A stretch of DNA of 64,000 bases, from positions 806,001-870,000 of the forward strand of contig JYIP02000006.1 in NCBI GenBank assembly GCA_001051155.2. The letters run 5' to 3'. Position numbers and translations under genes: made by a program. The notes beneath the pieces are model-generated. The model saw only the letters and a list, made by a program, of their open reading frames with translations, ran no database searches and was not told the origin of the DNA. Position 1 is the stretch's first letter. Each line of letters starts with the position of its first letter. Positions 1 to 11,370 of this stretch are shown here, piece after piece. This DNA is from Chrysoporthe austroafricana. Its lineage: Eukaryota; Ascomycota; Sordariomycetes; Diaporthales; Cryphonectriaceae.

Positions 1-1011
1 TATCGACCCGTCCAATGGGAGTCGTTGACTCATACCACATCGACTAAGGTTCCGGATTCAGTATACAGGTCTGATAATTGACAAGTGCCCGCTATCATAG
101 CCGGCCCGTCATCCATACTGTCGGGTCTCGCTTCGAGGCGGGACGCACGTGGCGTTCGCGTGCTGCTTTCAGCCAGCATGTTGGATCTTCTGCACCGGTA
201 TCTATCGATCCAAGTACCCAGGACCGTGGTGCGTCGACCGCGGACAGGTGAGTACCCAGGCGTGCTTCGACCAACGTGCCCTGCTTCACAGACCGCCTGG
301 CGCTGCGAAGTACACGGCTGGAAATAGAATACGAGCAGGGTTCCTAGTCGCTGACGGTCGACACCAGAGCTTATCTCTGACCCACCCGGGTCGATAACGC
401 GGCGCACCCTCAGGGGCTTACAGGGCTGATGCTCCTCTGCGCAGTCGATCCGACGCCCTGCATGAAACCTTCAAGAGGGCGGCTGAACAGCGTGCCAGAG
501 CCTTCCGTCGAAGCCGCACTCGGAGCCTCGCTCGACGCACACCTTTTTGAACAGGCGCACGATGGTTTGTCTTCCAGAGTCAGTCTCGAGGATGGTGCCC
601 GGCCACCCGGCCGGACGGCTTATCTTAGGTGGAGTCTGCCAATGTCTTGGAGTTCCACTTTGGCCGTCTTGGCATATGCCTATTCCAACGGCGGAACCGG
701 TATGAAGATAACATGAAGTTGGTAAGCGCAATCTCTGGGCTTAGAAAAGGATATTGTTTGTGCCGAGCGTCCTCCGATCTGCTTCAGCAGGAGGTCGGAC
801 TTGGATTTCTCGGCTTGTTCATATCCTTGTAGATCTGCCTTCTTCCTCAGCCTTCTACTCTTCCACTGACTCTAGTCTTTCTTTCTTTTGTTTTCGGCAT
901 CTGCTTCAGCTTCCTGGAAAAGACTGTCAGAGTTGACCAGTGCTTTGCTTGAAGACCCCGACACCTCTGCGACGAGGCATACTGAACGGTCTCCTAATAG
1001 GACTGAACATC
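1..1011. other. Intergenic, upstream of the ammonium transporter gene
   Basis: No reading frame here looks like a protein; the short open frames are unrelated in composition to known families. The last 150 bases are pyrimidine-rich (TCTTTCTTTCTTTTG near 880-895), as is usual before fungal start codons. Several GATA-type sites are listed separately. The far end is cut by the window edge, so a neighbouring gene's end could lie just outside. Confidence 0.6.
370..711. promoter_or_regulatory. Cluster of HGATAR (AreA/NIT2-type GATA factor) sites
   Basis: Seen: CTTATCT at 370-376 and at 619-625 (reverse complement AGATAAG), and AGATAA at 706-711. Known: the fungal nitrogen regulators AreA and NIT2 bind HGATAR, often in small clusters upstream of ammonium and nitrate uptake genes. 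Inference: these sites, 300-640 bp before the ammonium transporter start, could give nitrogen-limitation control. Six-base motifs also occur by chance, so support is modest. Confidence 0.35.
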
Positions 1012-2868
1012 ATGTCGGCGGGTCCTCTCGAGACGTACAATGGCACGAGCGGCGTTGCCAGTAATGGCGGCGACTCGCTAACCGAAGATCTCAACGTTTA
1101 CTATTCGGTACGTGATAGAATATAGGCTCTGGAGCGGAGGATACAACAAGGCCATGTCTTTCGCGTCTTTTGCGCATGGCACGCATCATCCATGACTGAC
1201 TCTCGTGCATAGTCTGGCGACTTCGCCTGGATCCTCACCTCCTCAGCCCTCGTTCTCCTCATGGTGCCGGGCGTAGGCTTCTTCTACAGCGGACTTGCGC
1301 GACGTAAATCGGCTCTTTCGCTCATCTGGCTGTCGATGATGAGCATCGCGGTCGTCGGGTTTCAATGGTTTTTCTGGGGCTACTCTTTGACTTTCAGCCA
1401 CACCGGCAGCTCTTTCATTGGTGATCTATCCAACTTTGGTCTTATGAAAGTACTAGCCGAGCCCAGCGTGGGGAGCACCAAGATCCCTGATCTGCTGTTC
1501 TGCTTGTACCAGGGAATGTTCGCTGCTATCACGTACGTGCGACTCGTGTGGCTTGCCCAGACCTTGGCAAAACCCTGTTGCTTCGCAATCACGCTGACAC
1601 TCTGCTTACAGTCCTGCTCTGGCCATCGGAGCAGTTGCCGACCGCGGTCGAATGCTTCCGGCTCTGGTGTTTGTCTTTGTTTGGTCGACGATCGTATACG
1701 ACCCTATCGCCTACTGGACCTGGAATGCGAATGGATGGTCTTTCAAGCTCGGCGGCCTCGACTTTGCCGGAGGCACACCTGTCCATATCTCATCGGGTGC
1801 CGCGGCTCTCGCAGTGTCGCTTATGCTGGGCAAGCGCACCGGTTATGACAAGGTGCATGGCCTTCCCTATCGCCCACATAACGTCACCCACGTGGTCCTT
1901 GGCACAGTCTTTCTCTGGGTTGGTTGGTTCGGCTTCAATGGTGGCAGTGCTCTCGCTGCGAACCTGCGCGCAGTGATGGCGTGCATCGTTACTCACATTG
2001 CCGCTTGTGTCGGCGGGTTCACGTGGTGTTTGATGGACTACCGCCTGGAGAGGAAGTGGAGTGCCGTTGGTTTCTGCAGCGGTGCGATCGCAGTGAGTAC
2101 TCTCCCAGACATAACCACATGCTGTTCTTCTGTCGGCTTCGCAGCCCGTGCGAGGAAGTTGAGTCTTGGCACCATTTGGCTAATTTTTTCTTGTCATAGG
2201 GTCTGGTTGCTATCACCCCAGCTTCAGGTTTCGTTCCCGCATGGTCGTCTGTAGTCTTCGGCGTCGTAGGTGGTATTGTGTGCAATCTGGCTACCCAGAT
2301 TAAGTTTTGGATTGGGGTGGACGACGCTCTGGACGTCTTCGCGGAGCATGCTATTGGTGGTATCGTGGGTAACCTGCTGACTGGTCTTTTCGCCGCGTGA
2401 GTGCCCCCCCCCCCGACTCCGACCTCGATCCAATGGGCAGCTCGAGCCTCTGCACCTTGTGGGAGGGTTTCATGACTTTGCTGACCATATTCCCATAGTG
2501 ATTACATTGCTCACCTGGACGGTTTCTCTGAGATCTCCGGTGGCTGGCTCAACCACAACTATATCCAGCTGGCCTACCAACTCGCCGACTGTGTTGCGGG
2601 CTTCTCCTACTCTTTCGGTGTCACCTGCCTTATCCTCTTCGTTATGAACCTCATTCCCGGTCTCAGCCTGCGTGTCTCTGCCGACGAGGAAGACATGGGC
2701 CTGGACGATGCTCAACTTGGCGAGTTCGCGTACGATTACGTCGAGCTTAGTCGCCATGTCAATGAGTTGCTTGGGGCATCCGAGGAGCCCCCTTCTAGCC
2801 GGGGAAGTCTGAGAGCCACGTCCGTCGCCGAACCATCCAAGGTCGAGCACCCTGAAAAGACGACGTAG
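1012..2868 (+). CDS. mep2: Ammonium transporter, Mep2/AMT family
   Basis: Plasma-membrane ammonium transporter of the Mep/Amt/Rh family; it imports NH4+ and, in the Mep2 class, may also sense it. Five exons fit: 1012-1107, 1213-1532, 1612-2092, 2200-2396 and 2499-2868, all with GT-AG ends, giving 487 residues, the usual family length. Seen: the TM5 signature DFAGGTPVHISSG with the first pore histidine at about residue 197, and DVFAEHAIGGIVGN with the second at about 349. Having both His of the twin-His pore matches the Mep2-like class; yeast Mep1 and Mep3 have Glu at the first site. Many hydrophobic segments and the WFGFNGGSA motif agree. The C-terminal tail (about 70 residues after LIPGLSLRV) is cytosolic and contains the conserved-type EEDMGLDDAQLGEFAYDY stretch. 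GATA sites upstream suggest nitrogen control. Confidence 0.93.
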
Positions 2869-5440
2869 GGATCAAAAACATCGGTTGAAGCATGCGATGA
2901 AGTAACGAGAAGGATCTTTTCAAGATTTTAACATTGTTGAAGTTGCGGACCTGTACATATTCTGCTTAATTGATCATATCCCGAAATCTAAACTTGTAAT
3001 GGTGATACTCGAGTGGATAGTTGCAATTCAACGATTTTTTTCTTTCTTGAACTGTATTATATATTTAAGTCTTCGTGAAGACTTGTCAGACATTGTGGCC
3101 TTGAAGAATGAGAGGCTTTTGATGGAAATGGTGATCGTTGTATAATAAAAGCAAGGTCGAGGAGTTAAAACCGTGCTGATAGAGTAAATGAGTTGATTGA
3201 AGCTGAATGGTTGAATTGGGAGAATTCTCATAATACTTATATAATACTTATATTCTATGTCTATCCTTCTTGGACTTACAGCCTAGTTGTTTGTCAAAAA
3301 ACCCTTAAAATAGAGGATCGGCTGTATTAGTACTAGAATTTCTGTACCGGTTTATTATAATTACTATAACGGTTTCCCAATATTGGTTTCTATAATCACT
3401 ATGTAAGCCTACCGAATCTTGCAGCAATGAGCTCAAGGCCAGAGGTGTGCAGGCGCTTGCCATCCTCTCCTCTGATGGCCAGGGTTAGGGCTTGCCTCTG
3501 GCTGTATGGCTCCATAAACAGTCTCCAAGTGCTACTCATTTACATCTCAGACCGCCCACCAGCGCTGCGACACATAGAGCCAGACCCAGAATGAAGTCAT
3601 AAAGATAGTATGTGCATTGGCCTCGGCATAAAAGGTGTCGAATGTGGCCGGGGCGAGGAGACCATGAGCATGCAGCAGAAGGTTGCATTACATAAACACG
3701 ACTCAACAAGCAGCAGCACATGCTGGGTGTGGAAGTGGCCCTCCTGTGTTAAGCTCATATCATGTGGTGAGACTTCAGCACTCTAGACGAGCTTAAGTTG
3801 GATGCATAAACGCGGATGTGGGCTGGTTCGTCTGTTCATTCGACATGTCAGTTATAGTAACCAGGGTCTTAGCACGACCCTTAATTCCCGCGATCCCTGT
3901 GCTCTTCGCCCCTGACTGGGTAAATACTGGGGTGCACTTCCTCTGAGGACGAGGTGCCAGAGTGTGGTCCTTTACTATCGTAGTATTTACTGGGGCAAGA
4001 GCATGCGAACAAGTTTTAAAACACCAGTAATTACTATGTACGCCGACGCTGTCTGTGCCCACAATCAAAATCCTGGACCGACGAAAATAGACTGCATCTC
4101 AAGTCTGAGCCTCCCTGCCCCTTTGCCCTGCGGAGCCCGGGTGGTGTACTGTATAGTATTACCTATAGGTACCCATCGATATCTCTGGCTGAATTGTCTG
4201 CGTTCAAGTTGTATACCTGCGGTAGACGGACACAAGTCATTGCATGTGGACCTCATCTATTTGCTCCGCGCCATATCGACATTCTAGACCTTTTCTCGCT
4301 AAACTCGCTTGCGCAGATCGTAGATGATGTGTGGGGAGGGGGGGACGAGCAACATCAAAGCTCGTGATGTCTCTACTATGCCTCGGCAGCCAGGTACTTT
4401 GTAGCTGCAAGGAGATTGTCTTCGGGGAAGAGATCACCCTATTGCCACAGGTAGGCAGCGCGTCGTCGTCCACTTGGGGAAAACCCCAGTCCTTCCCATC
4501 CGCCACCTTGTCATGAAACTCCAATCATATTAACATGGCCGAATTGAGCTGCTATAGGAGAGGGTGACAGGAAGGCGTTTATCCCCATCCACTCTCCTGC
4601 TCTATCAAACATCCCTACCTTTCTCCTCATTTTGCAGGAAAAAAAAAAAAAAAAAATCCTGCGCGCTCTGCCTGGGAGGAGGCCACAGCCTCGCAGCCGA
4701 GCTCCCCGGTGGGAAGCGAGAAGCGGGCAGGGACGCCAGGACCGGTAGCCTGACCCGGCTGCCAATGAATATATCGGAGGCACGAGAACGTCGTCAGCGC
4801 CTGCAATCCTACGATTTCAGGAGCACTCGTTGGAGACGTTTCAATGCGAATGCGGGATGGATCTACGAGGGGGTGGAGCCAGCGCCGAGCCAACGGCGTA
4901 TCGCCGCAAGAGGATCAGGGATCGCAGCAGGGGATCGGAGATGCTACTCGCGGGCAGAGCCTCCTGGCGGCCCCACATCAGTTCATTTACAACGTTAAGC
5001 GGACGGCAGCGTTTCGAAACATGTTCACCACCACAGCCACCAGCAAGATCCTGAAATCCGCAGACGGGGCCGGGGCCGGGGCCGGTGGGGGCATGGCCGT
5101 GTAGCTTAGGAGATCTTCCCTAGGGTGGTGCGCCCCAGGTAGGAGGCCAGCCGGGCGGCTGAGAGTTTGAATATAAGGCCAAAGAGCCCTCCGCCTCACC
5201 GGATCTCAGGAAGGGTTTCTGCAGCATCGTCAACATCGGTTGCTTCGTTCGTTTCTTGTCTTCGCTGTTGCGCACCCGGCGGGTCTTTCATTCCTTTGAC
5301 TGGTGCTTTGGTCACCGCATTCGTTCTCTTCAACTCACCCACAGTCTTCGCCTCGTCCACCCTCGATCGGGAAGGGGAAAAAACAAAAAACACATCTCTC
5401 CCGAAGCCACTCTTTGACTCCACAAGACGCACCCGATACC
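2869..5440. other. Intergenic, 2.6 kb, with an AT-rich block and a poly(A) tract
   Basis: Positions about 2880-3420 are clearly AT-rich against the GC-rich surroundings, with a short tandem TAATACTTATA near 3230-3252. A run of 18 A lies at 4639-4656. A TATA-like TATAAG sits at 5173-5178, about 265 bp before the next gene's ATG, followed by a CT-rich leader. I see no convincing gene; the open frames around 4560-5000 have no recognisable features. Confidence 0.6.
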
Positions 5441-8069
5441 ATGTTGTTCCACAACGCCGCGGTCTTGGCCGCCTTCTTGCTCTTCTCCCGGGGCGCCCTG
5501 GGAGCTGCCATCAGCCCCAACGCAACAGCCACTGACGATTCTTGCGAGCCCGATGAGACCATCACCTCGACCCTCTATCCTTCTGGTTCCGCGGGGCTCC
5601 ACAGCCTCAGCCGGGCCGGCTCTGCTTTCTCTCCTTCCGGTACTCCCTCTCCCTCCGGCGTTCCGCTCTCAAATGGGACCCTGGGTGCCGCCGGGGCGGC
5701 TTCAGAGTCCGTCGTCACTGAGACCATCTATACCACCAACATCCACACCGTCACGAGCTGTGCAGCCTCCATCACGGACTGCCCAGCCCGCAGCTCAGCA
5801 CTGTCCACTGAAGTTGTGGCAGTATCCACTACTGTAAGGACCATCTCTTCTGGGGCCGCCGCCGCCTCTGGTGCGCCTCAGAACTCGGGTCTCCCGCCGG
5901 TGTCCGGGGCTGCTGCTGTCTCCGGGGCTGCTGCTGTCTCCGGCGCTCCCCGAAGCTCCGGTCTCCCCCCTGTGTCCGGAGCCGCTGCTGTGTCTGGAGC
6001 CCCTCAGGGCTCGGGACTTCCTGCTGTGTCTGGAGCCGCTGCTGTGACCGGAGCCGCTGTTGTCTCCGGTGGCCCCCAGGGCTCCGGACTCCCTCTTGTG
6101 TCTGGGGCCGGTGCCCTCCCCTCTGGAGCTCCTCGTGGCTCAGGCGTCCCGCATTCTGGAGCCGGCGCTGTCACTGGTGCCCCCAGTGGAGCCGCAAGCG
6201 GTATCCCCGGCGGTATCCCGAGTGGCGTCACCGGCTATCGTAATGGCTCGAGCCCGGCTGTTGCGTCCTCGGCGGCTGCTGTCACCGGCTCGCCCAGCAG
6301 CTCTTCCGCCGTCGTCGAGATAGTGACCGAGACGATGTACACCACGAGCCTTCACACTGTGCTCTCGTGCGCGGCCACGGTCACCAACTGCCCAGCTCGG
6401 AACCAGTCGGTCTCGACCGAGCTCATCCCAACCTCCACGGCGGTCGTCACCCGAACCTTGGCCACTGGCGCCGTCGCCGTAGGCAATGCCACCGCCGCCG
6501 TCTCCTCCGCGGCTGCTGTCACAGGCTCCCCCAGCAGCTCGTCTGCCGCCGTGGAGCTGGTGACGGAGACGATCTACAGCACCAGCATGGCCACCGTCCT
6601 CTCCTGTGCGCCGTCGGTCACCAACTGCCCCGCCCGGAACCAGTCCGTCGTGTCCACCACGGTCATCCCCGTCTCCACCACGGTGAGGACCGTCACCTCG
6701 GGTGTTGCTGCTGTCACCGGCGCGCCCAGCAGCAGCCAGTCTGGCGAGCAGACCACCCTGACGATCCAGGTGACCCAGGCGCACACCGTCGTCTCCTGCG
6801 CCGCGAGCATCACCGACTGCCCGGCCGCCACGGCGACGTCTGCCATCTCTGCCCTCCAGTCCTCTCTGGGATCCGCTGCCGTCCAGACGGTGGTTGTCAC
6901 GGACACCATTGCCGAGACCACTACGATCTGCCCAGTCACCGCGGCCGAGGGCGTCTCCTCGTCGGTGGCAGCCAGCCTGAGCTCTGCTGTCGTGACCACG
7001 ACGGTCTCCGGCTCCGTGTCTTACTATGTCCCTTCGTCGACCTCGTCAGCGGCTGCTGTCCAGGTGACCAGCGTCCTGACTACGGTCCAGCACACCCAGT
7101 CGGTTGTGACCATCACCGTTGGTGGCCAGGAGACGACCTCCCTGAGCTCCTACGATGTCACCACCACCCTCACCACCGCCGTCTCCCAGCCCAGCTCGGC
7201 CGCAGAGGCCGTCACCACCGAGGTTGTCGTCAGCAGCTCCGTCGTGCAGGTGCCGAGCGTGGTCACGATCACCGTCTCGGGTGTTGCCACCACCTCATCG
7301 ACCCTGGTCCCCTCCACGAGTGCCGTTACCCAGACGGCCGTTGCCAATGCTGCCTCCTCGCAGTCCGTGGCCACGTTCCTCTCTGTCGGCCAGACCCAGA
7401 GCGTCGTGACCGTCACCGTCTCCGGGGTCGAGTCAACTTCGACCTCGACTGGTCAGGTCACCAAGACCGTCACAATCCCCTCCGAGGAGACCTCCTCTTC
7501 CTCGCCCGTGCAGGCCAGCGCCCCCTTCTCTAACGGCACCGTCGTCTATCAGACCGTGACCTCGCAGCTGCCCGTCGAGACTGTGGTCACCGTCACCCTC
7601 GGATCGCAAGGTGAGTCCCGCACAAGCAGACGTCCTCCCACCCCCCCTTCCCCGTGGAGTCACACCGAGAGCCTCGAGTACTAACACGTGACCGACAGTC
7701 TTGACAAGCACTGTATCCACCTCCGCTGCCATCCAGACCCCGGCGACGACGGCTAAGCCCATCGTCTCGACGGTGTATGTCACGGTCGGATCCGGGGCTT
7801 CGGCCACCGTGCTTACGAACACGGTGACGGCGTCCGAGGTGGTCGCCCAGGACACCGTCACCCTGACCATGACGGGCTCGGCCGGGGTCGCGTCCACGAT
7901 GACCTTGACGGTCTCGCAAAAGACGACCCAGTCCGCGGAGGCCGTCACGACACCCAAGCCCACGGGGCAGGGACTTACAGGGAACCAGTGCAACGCGTCG
8001 ACCGTGACCCTCATATCGGTCTCGACCGTCTGCGGCTCAGCGTGTCCGGCTTCGGCCACGGGGCTGTAA
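5441..8069 (+). CDS. Secreted Ser/Thr/Ala-rich cell-wall or adhesin-like protein
   Basis: Two exons, 5441-7610 and 7699-8069 (donor GTGAGT, acceptor GACAG), encode 846 residues. The start gives a good signal peptide (MLFHNAAVLAAFLLF, then a small-residue cleavage zone GALGAA). The mature protein is low in Lys and Trp and very rich in Ser, Thr, Val and Ala, as in heavily O-glycosylated fungal wall proteins. Three to four copies of a module of about 50 residues share TETIYTT, a Cys-containing SCAASITDCPA-type pair and STTVRT; between them lie SGLPPVSGAAAVSGAP repeats (about residues 140-265). The C-terminal half repeats SVVTITVSG-like beta-strand units. No hydrophobic C-terminal tail is visible, so a GPI anchor is not supported. 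No enzymatic domain is seen; an adhesion or wall-structure role is inference. Confidence 0.8.
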
Positions 8070-8977
8070 GATGCTGTGAACCTCTTCATCAAAGGAGATG
8101 GCATGGGAGTCGATCTCGGCACAGACGCAACTGGAGCCGACACAAACCTACTTGCCCGAGAAGCCCTGGTCGGCTCTTGGGCCTGGATCGCCGCGCACTG
8201 GGTTTTGTTTTCAAGGCTAGTAGAAGCTGGCTATGAGGATTAGGGACGGGGACTGTCTGTCTTGCTACTTTTGATCTTTCTTGCATGTACATACTTTATG
8301 TGCACGGGCTCTCGCCCACGTACCCTGCGCACCTCTGGTGCGATGAAACAAAGCTACGAGCGTGAAGCGCGAGTTGTCCTCGACCCTGCATGACTCTCTC
8401 TCTGGCATGACTCTCTCTCTGGACTCTGCAGATGCACCGTATCGATATGCGTGCTCACGATGACCAGAGTGTACGGACGTCTGTATACTGTTCATTGTAC
8501 TATAGACTTCCTGCCACCGCCTACATAGTATAGGGTACGCAGGTACAAAGTACAAAGGTACTTGAGTATGTACTATATTATTGTTATCGATAAGACTTAC
8601 ACGGGATCGCTGTGGAAACAAGGCGCCGCCTTGCCCAAAACGGCAACACGGTCAACAAGTACCAACCACCGCGGACCAGGGTCAGCGGCAAGGGCAGCTG
8701 CCAGCCCTGCCAGCCAGCCTCGCTTTTCGTGCCGCGCCCGACGTGCCACGCCGAGCAAGAAGACCGACTCGAGTCGAGACAGATGCATTCCTCGCGACGC
8801 CAGCGATATCGCGAGGTAGTAGACGACATCTCCGAGACCCTGATAGGAATCTCTCTCGAGCCCAGACTCATGCCCGCCGCCGCCCTCGCCCTCGCCCTCG
8901 ACCCGCGGGCCGTCCGCTCCTCGGCCTCGACGCCGTCACTGCGCGCGCGGGATGGCACTCTCCCCTTGCACGCCAGG
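8070..8977. other. Intergenic between the secreted protein and kinesin genes
   Basis: Contains a cluster of GTAC-type words at about 8530-8576 and the palindrome TTATCGATAA at 8584-8593. A direct repeat GCATGACTCTCTCTCTGG lies around 8390-8420. An in-frame upstream ATG at 8870 could extend the kinesin by 36 residues, but family members begin close to the first motor strand, so I treat this part as leader. Confidence 0.55.
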
Positions 8978-10784
8978 ATGGACAACGGCGGCAACGTGCG
9001 CGTCGTCGTGCGCGTCAGGGCTTTTCTCCCCCGAGGTGTGTTGATCCCCTACTCTCCCATCCCCTCCCCCCCCCTCCGCTGTCCCGAGAGGCGGCCGCTG
9101 ACGTGTGTCGCCGCCGTGCCCAGAGATCGAGCGTGGCGCCGAGTGCCTGGTCGACATGGACCCCATCAGCCAGGTCACGACCCTCCTCGCGCCCGGCGGC
9201 CGCGACCCCGCCAACAACAAGACCAGGGCGCGCAAGGTCGTCGAGGACAGGAACTTCACCTTCGACAGCTCCTTCTGGAGCCACAACCCCAGCGACCCGC
9301 ACTACGCCGACCAGGAGGATGTCTACAACAGCCTCGGCGAGGAGTTCCTCGACCACAACTTCGAGGGTTACCACACCTGCATCTTCGCCTACGGCCAGAC
9401 CGGCTCCGGCAAGAGCTACACCATGATGGGCACCCCCGACCGCCCCGGCCTCATCCCCCGCACCTGCCAGGACCTCTTCGAGCGCATCGAGGCCGCCCAG
9501 GACGAGAACCCCAACATCAGCTACGGCGTGCGCGTCTCCTACTTCGAGGTCTACAACGAGCACGTCCGCGACCTGCTGGTCCCCGTCGTCCCCAACCAGG
9601 CGCCCTACTACCTCAAGATCCGCGAGTCGCCCACCGAGGGCCCCTACGTCAAGGACCTGACCGAGGTCCCCGTGCGCAGCATCGACGAGATCCTGCGCTA
9701 CATGAAGATGGGCGACAGCTCGCGCACCACCGCCTCGACCAAGATGAACGACACGTCCAGCCGCAGCCACGCCGTCTTCACCCTCATGCTCAAGCAGATC
9801 CACCACGACATGGAGACCGACGAGACCACCGAGCGGAGCAGCCGCATCCGCCTCGTCGACCTGGCCGGCAGCGAGCGCGCCAAGGCCACCGAGGCCACCG
9901 GCCAGCGCCTGCGCGAGGGGAGCAACATCAACAAGTCCCTCACCACCCTGGGCCGCGTCATCGCCGCGCTCGCGGACCCCAAGGCCAACCGCTCCGGCAA
10001 GGGCGGCCGGGGCAAGGACATGGTCGTCCCGTACCGCGACTCCATCCTCACCTGGCTGCTCAAGGACTCCCTCGGCGGCAACTCCAAGACCGCCATGATC
10101 GCCTGCATCGCCCCCTCCGACTACGACGAGACCCTCTCCACGCTGCGCTACGCGGACCAGGCCAAGAGGATCCGCACGCGCGCCGTCGTCAACCAGGACC
10201 ACATCTCCAGCGCCGAGCGGGACGCCCAGATCGCCGCCATGGCCGAGGAGATCCGGATGCTGCAGGTGTCCGTGAGCGAGAGCCAGTCCAGGGAGAAGAA
10301 CGCTAAGGAGCAGGGCGAGAAGCTCGAGGAGTACCAGAACCGCGTGGGCAGCATGCAGCGCATGATGGAGGAGCGGGGCCAGGTGTATGAGGCCAAGATC
10401 AGGTCGCTGCAGACGGAGAATGAGGCCTTGCGGCTGCACCTGAAGCTGGCCCTGGAGAGCCTGAAGAACCCTATCTCCGTGGTGCCGAGCGGGAGCCGCC
10501 CTGGCACGGCGGGTGGCCAGAAGGGAGAAGGCGTGGAGGCGGGCGAGGCGGAGAAGGAGAACCAGGACGGGGAACACGACGAGACCTACTACGAGGACAG
10601 CGACGAGGACGAAGCGTACAACTCGGAGGACTACGAGGAACGCCACAACGAGATGCAGGACCACATGCACGCCCTGCTGAAAGACCTGGGCATGTTCAGA
10701 AGGAAGATCGGCGACGACAAGGGCCGATGGTTTGATGAAGAGGGTGGTGCAAGGCGGCCGCTGGGGGTGCGGGATAACGTCTGA
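8978..10784 (+). CDS. Kinesin-3 motor, short UncB/NcKin3-like form
   Basis: Plus-end-directed microtubule motor. Exon 1 is 8978-9035, the intron 9036-9123 and exon 2 9124-10784, giving 572 residues. The motor begins NVRVVVRVRAFLPREIERGA, typical of kinesin-3 (Unc104/KIF1). Seen: P-loop GQTGSGKSY (about residues 110-118), switch I NDTSSRSH and switch II LVDLAGSE. A neck and short coiled coil follow to about residue 470, then an acidic tail (YYEDSDEDEAYNSEDYEE) ending in a basic-aromatic patch. There is no FHA-length or PH-domain region: the protein is about a third the length of Unc104/UncA. Fungi have such a second kinesin-3 (UncB in Aspergillus, NcKin3 in Neurospora); assignment to that clade is inference from length and the missing tail. 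An in-frame ATG at 8870 is an alternative start. Confidence 0.92.
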
Positions 10785-11370
10785 GTCCCTCCTGCGAAGT
10801 TCGGCTCTTTTCGACGTGCGAGCCGCAACAGGGCTTGTCTGACCATCGATGGTGAGGGATGCTATGCTCCACACGACGCAATGAACTTTCTTATTAGCCT
10901 TGGTTGGATGGATGTAGGGTGTTTGGGCGCATTCTAGCTTAGGGTCCTGGCCAGGAAGAGCTAGTTGTTGTATTGTACTTAGGGTAAAGGGAGGGCAAGG
11001 CGCACACGACAGTATTGGCAGAACAACCAAACGCGGATGTGTTTTCTTTGCTTTCTTTTTTTTTTTATCCTTTCAATTACAAAGAATAACTTTCTTATCG
11101 GGTATCTTTCTAAAAACCACTCGACTCCTGCTAAGCATACGCAGGCAGCCTCACCGGCTGAAAAGCGTCAACTAAATGGAAGTGATCACATCAAACGAAA
11201 ATACAGCACCAAACGCCCCCGTACGATTTCCAGGAGGGCATTTTCAAAATACGCTCCACCGACTTTCCAACAGGCGGAGAACCCAATGCCTCCTTCCCAC
11301 GTGCTCCTCAGAAGTCTCAGAAGTCTCGTCTGTGAGAGCGGCCGCACCGGCCAGAGGCCTGCCACCTCTC
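10785..11370. other. Intergenic between convergent kinesin and unknown genes
   Basis: 3' flanking DNA of two converging genes. It has a T-rich stretch at about 11041-11068 and AT-richer sequence to 11130, consistent with transcript ends. I see no further gene. Confidence 0.6.

Noticed and set aside
6367..7533. 388-codon frame overlapping the secreted protein gene
   Set aside because: Arg/His/Gly-rich shift of the Ser/Thr repeat sequence; the main frame has a signal peptide and repeat modules.
8066..8240. Extra 3' exon with a GPI signal for the secreted protein (donor GTAAGA at 8066)
   Set aside because: Splicing to the nearest acceptors gives a basic, non-hydrophobic tail; no GPI-type end results.
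8870..8977. Upstream in-frame start for the kinesin (36 extra residues)
   Set aside because: Kinesin-3 motors normally start within a few residues of the first strand; the extension is Ala/Leu/Arg-rich like a leader. Not excluded.
9015..11030. 671-codon open frame antisense to the kinesin gene
   Set aside because: Antisense to an unambiguous motor domain; rich in Val, Leu, Ala and Gly, as expected when a gene with strong GC third-position bias is read backwards.
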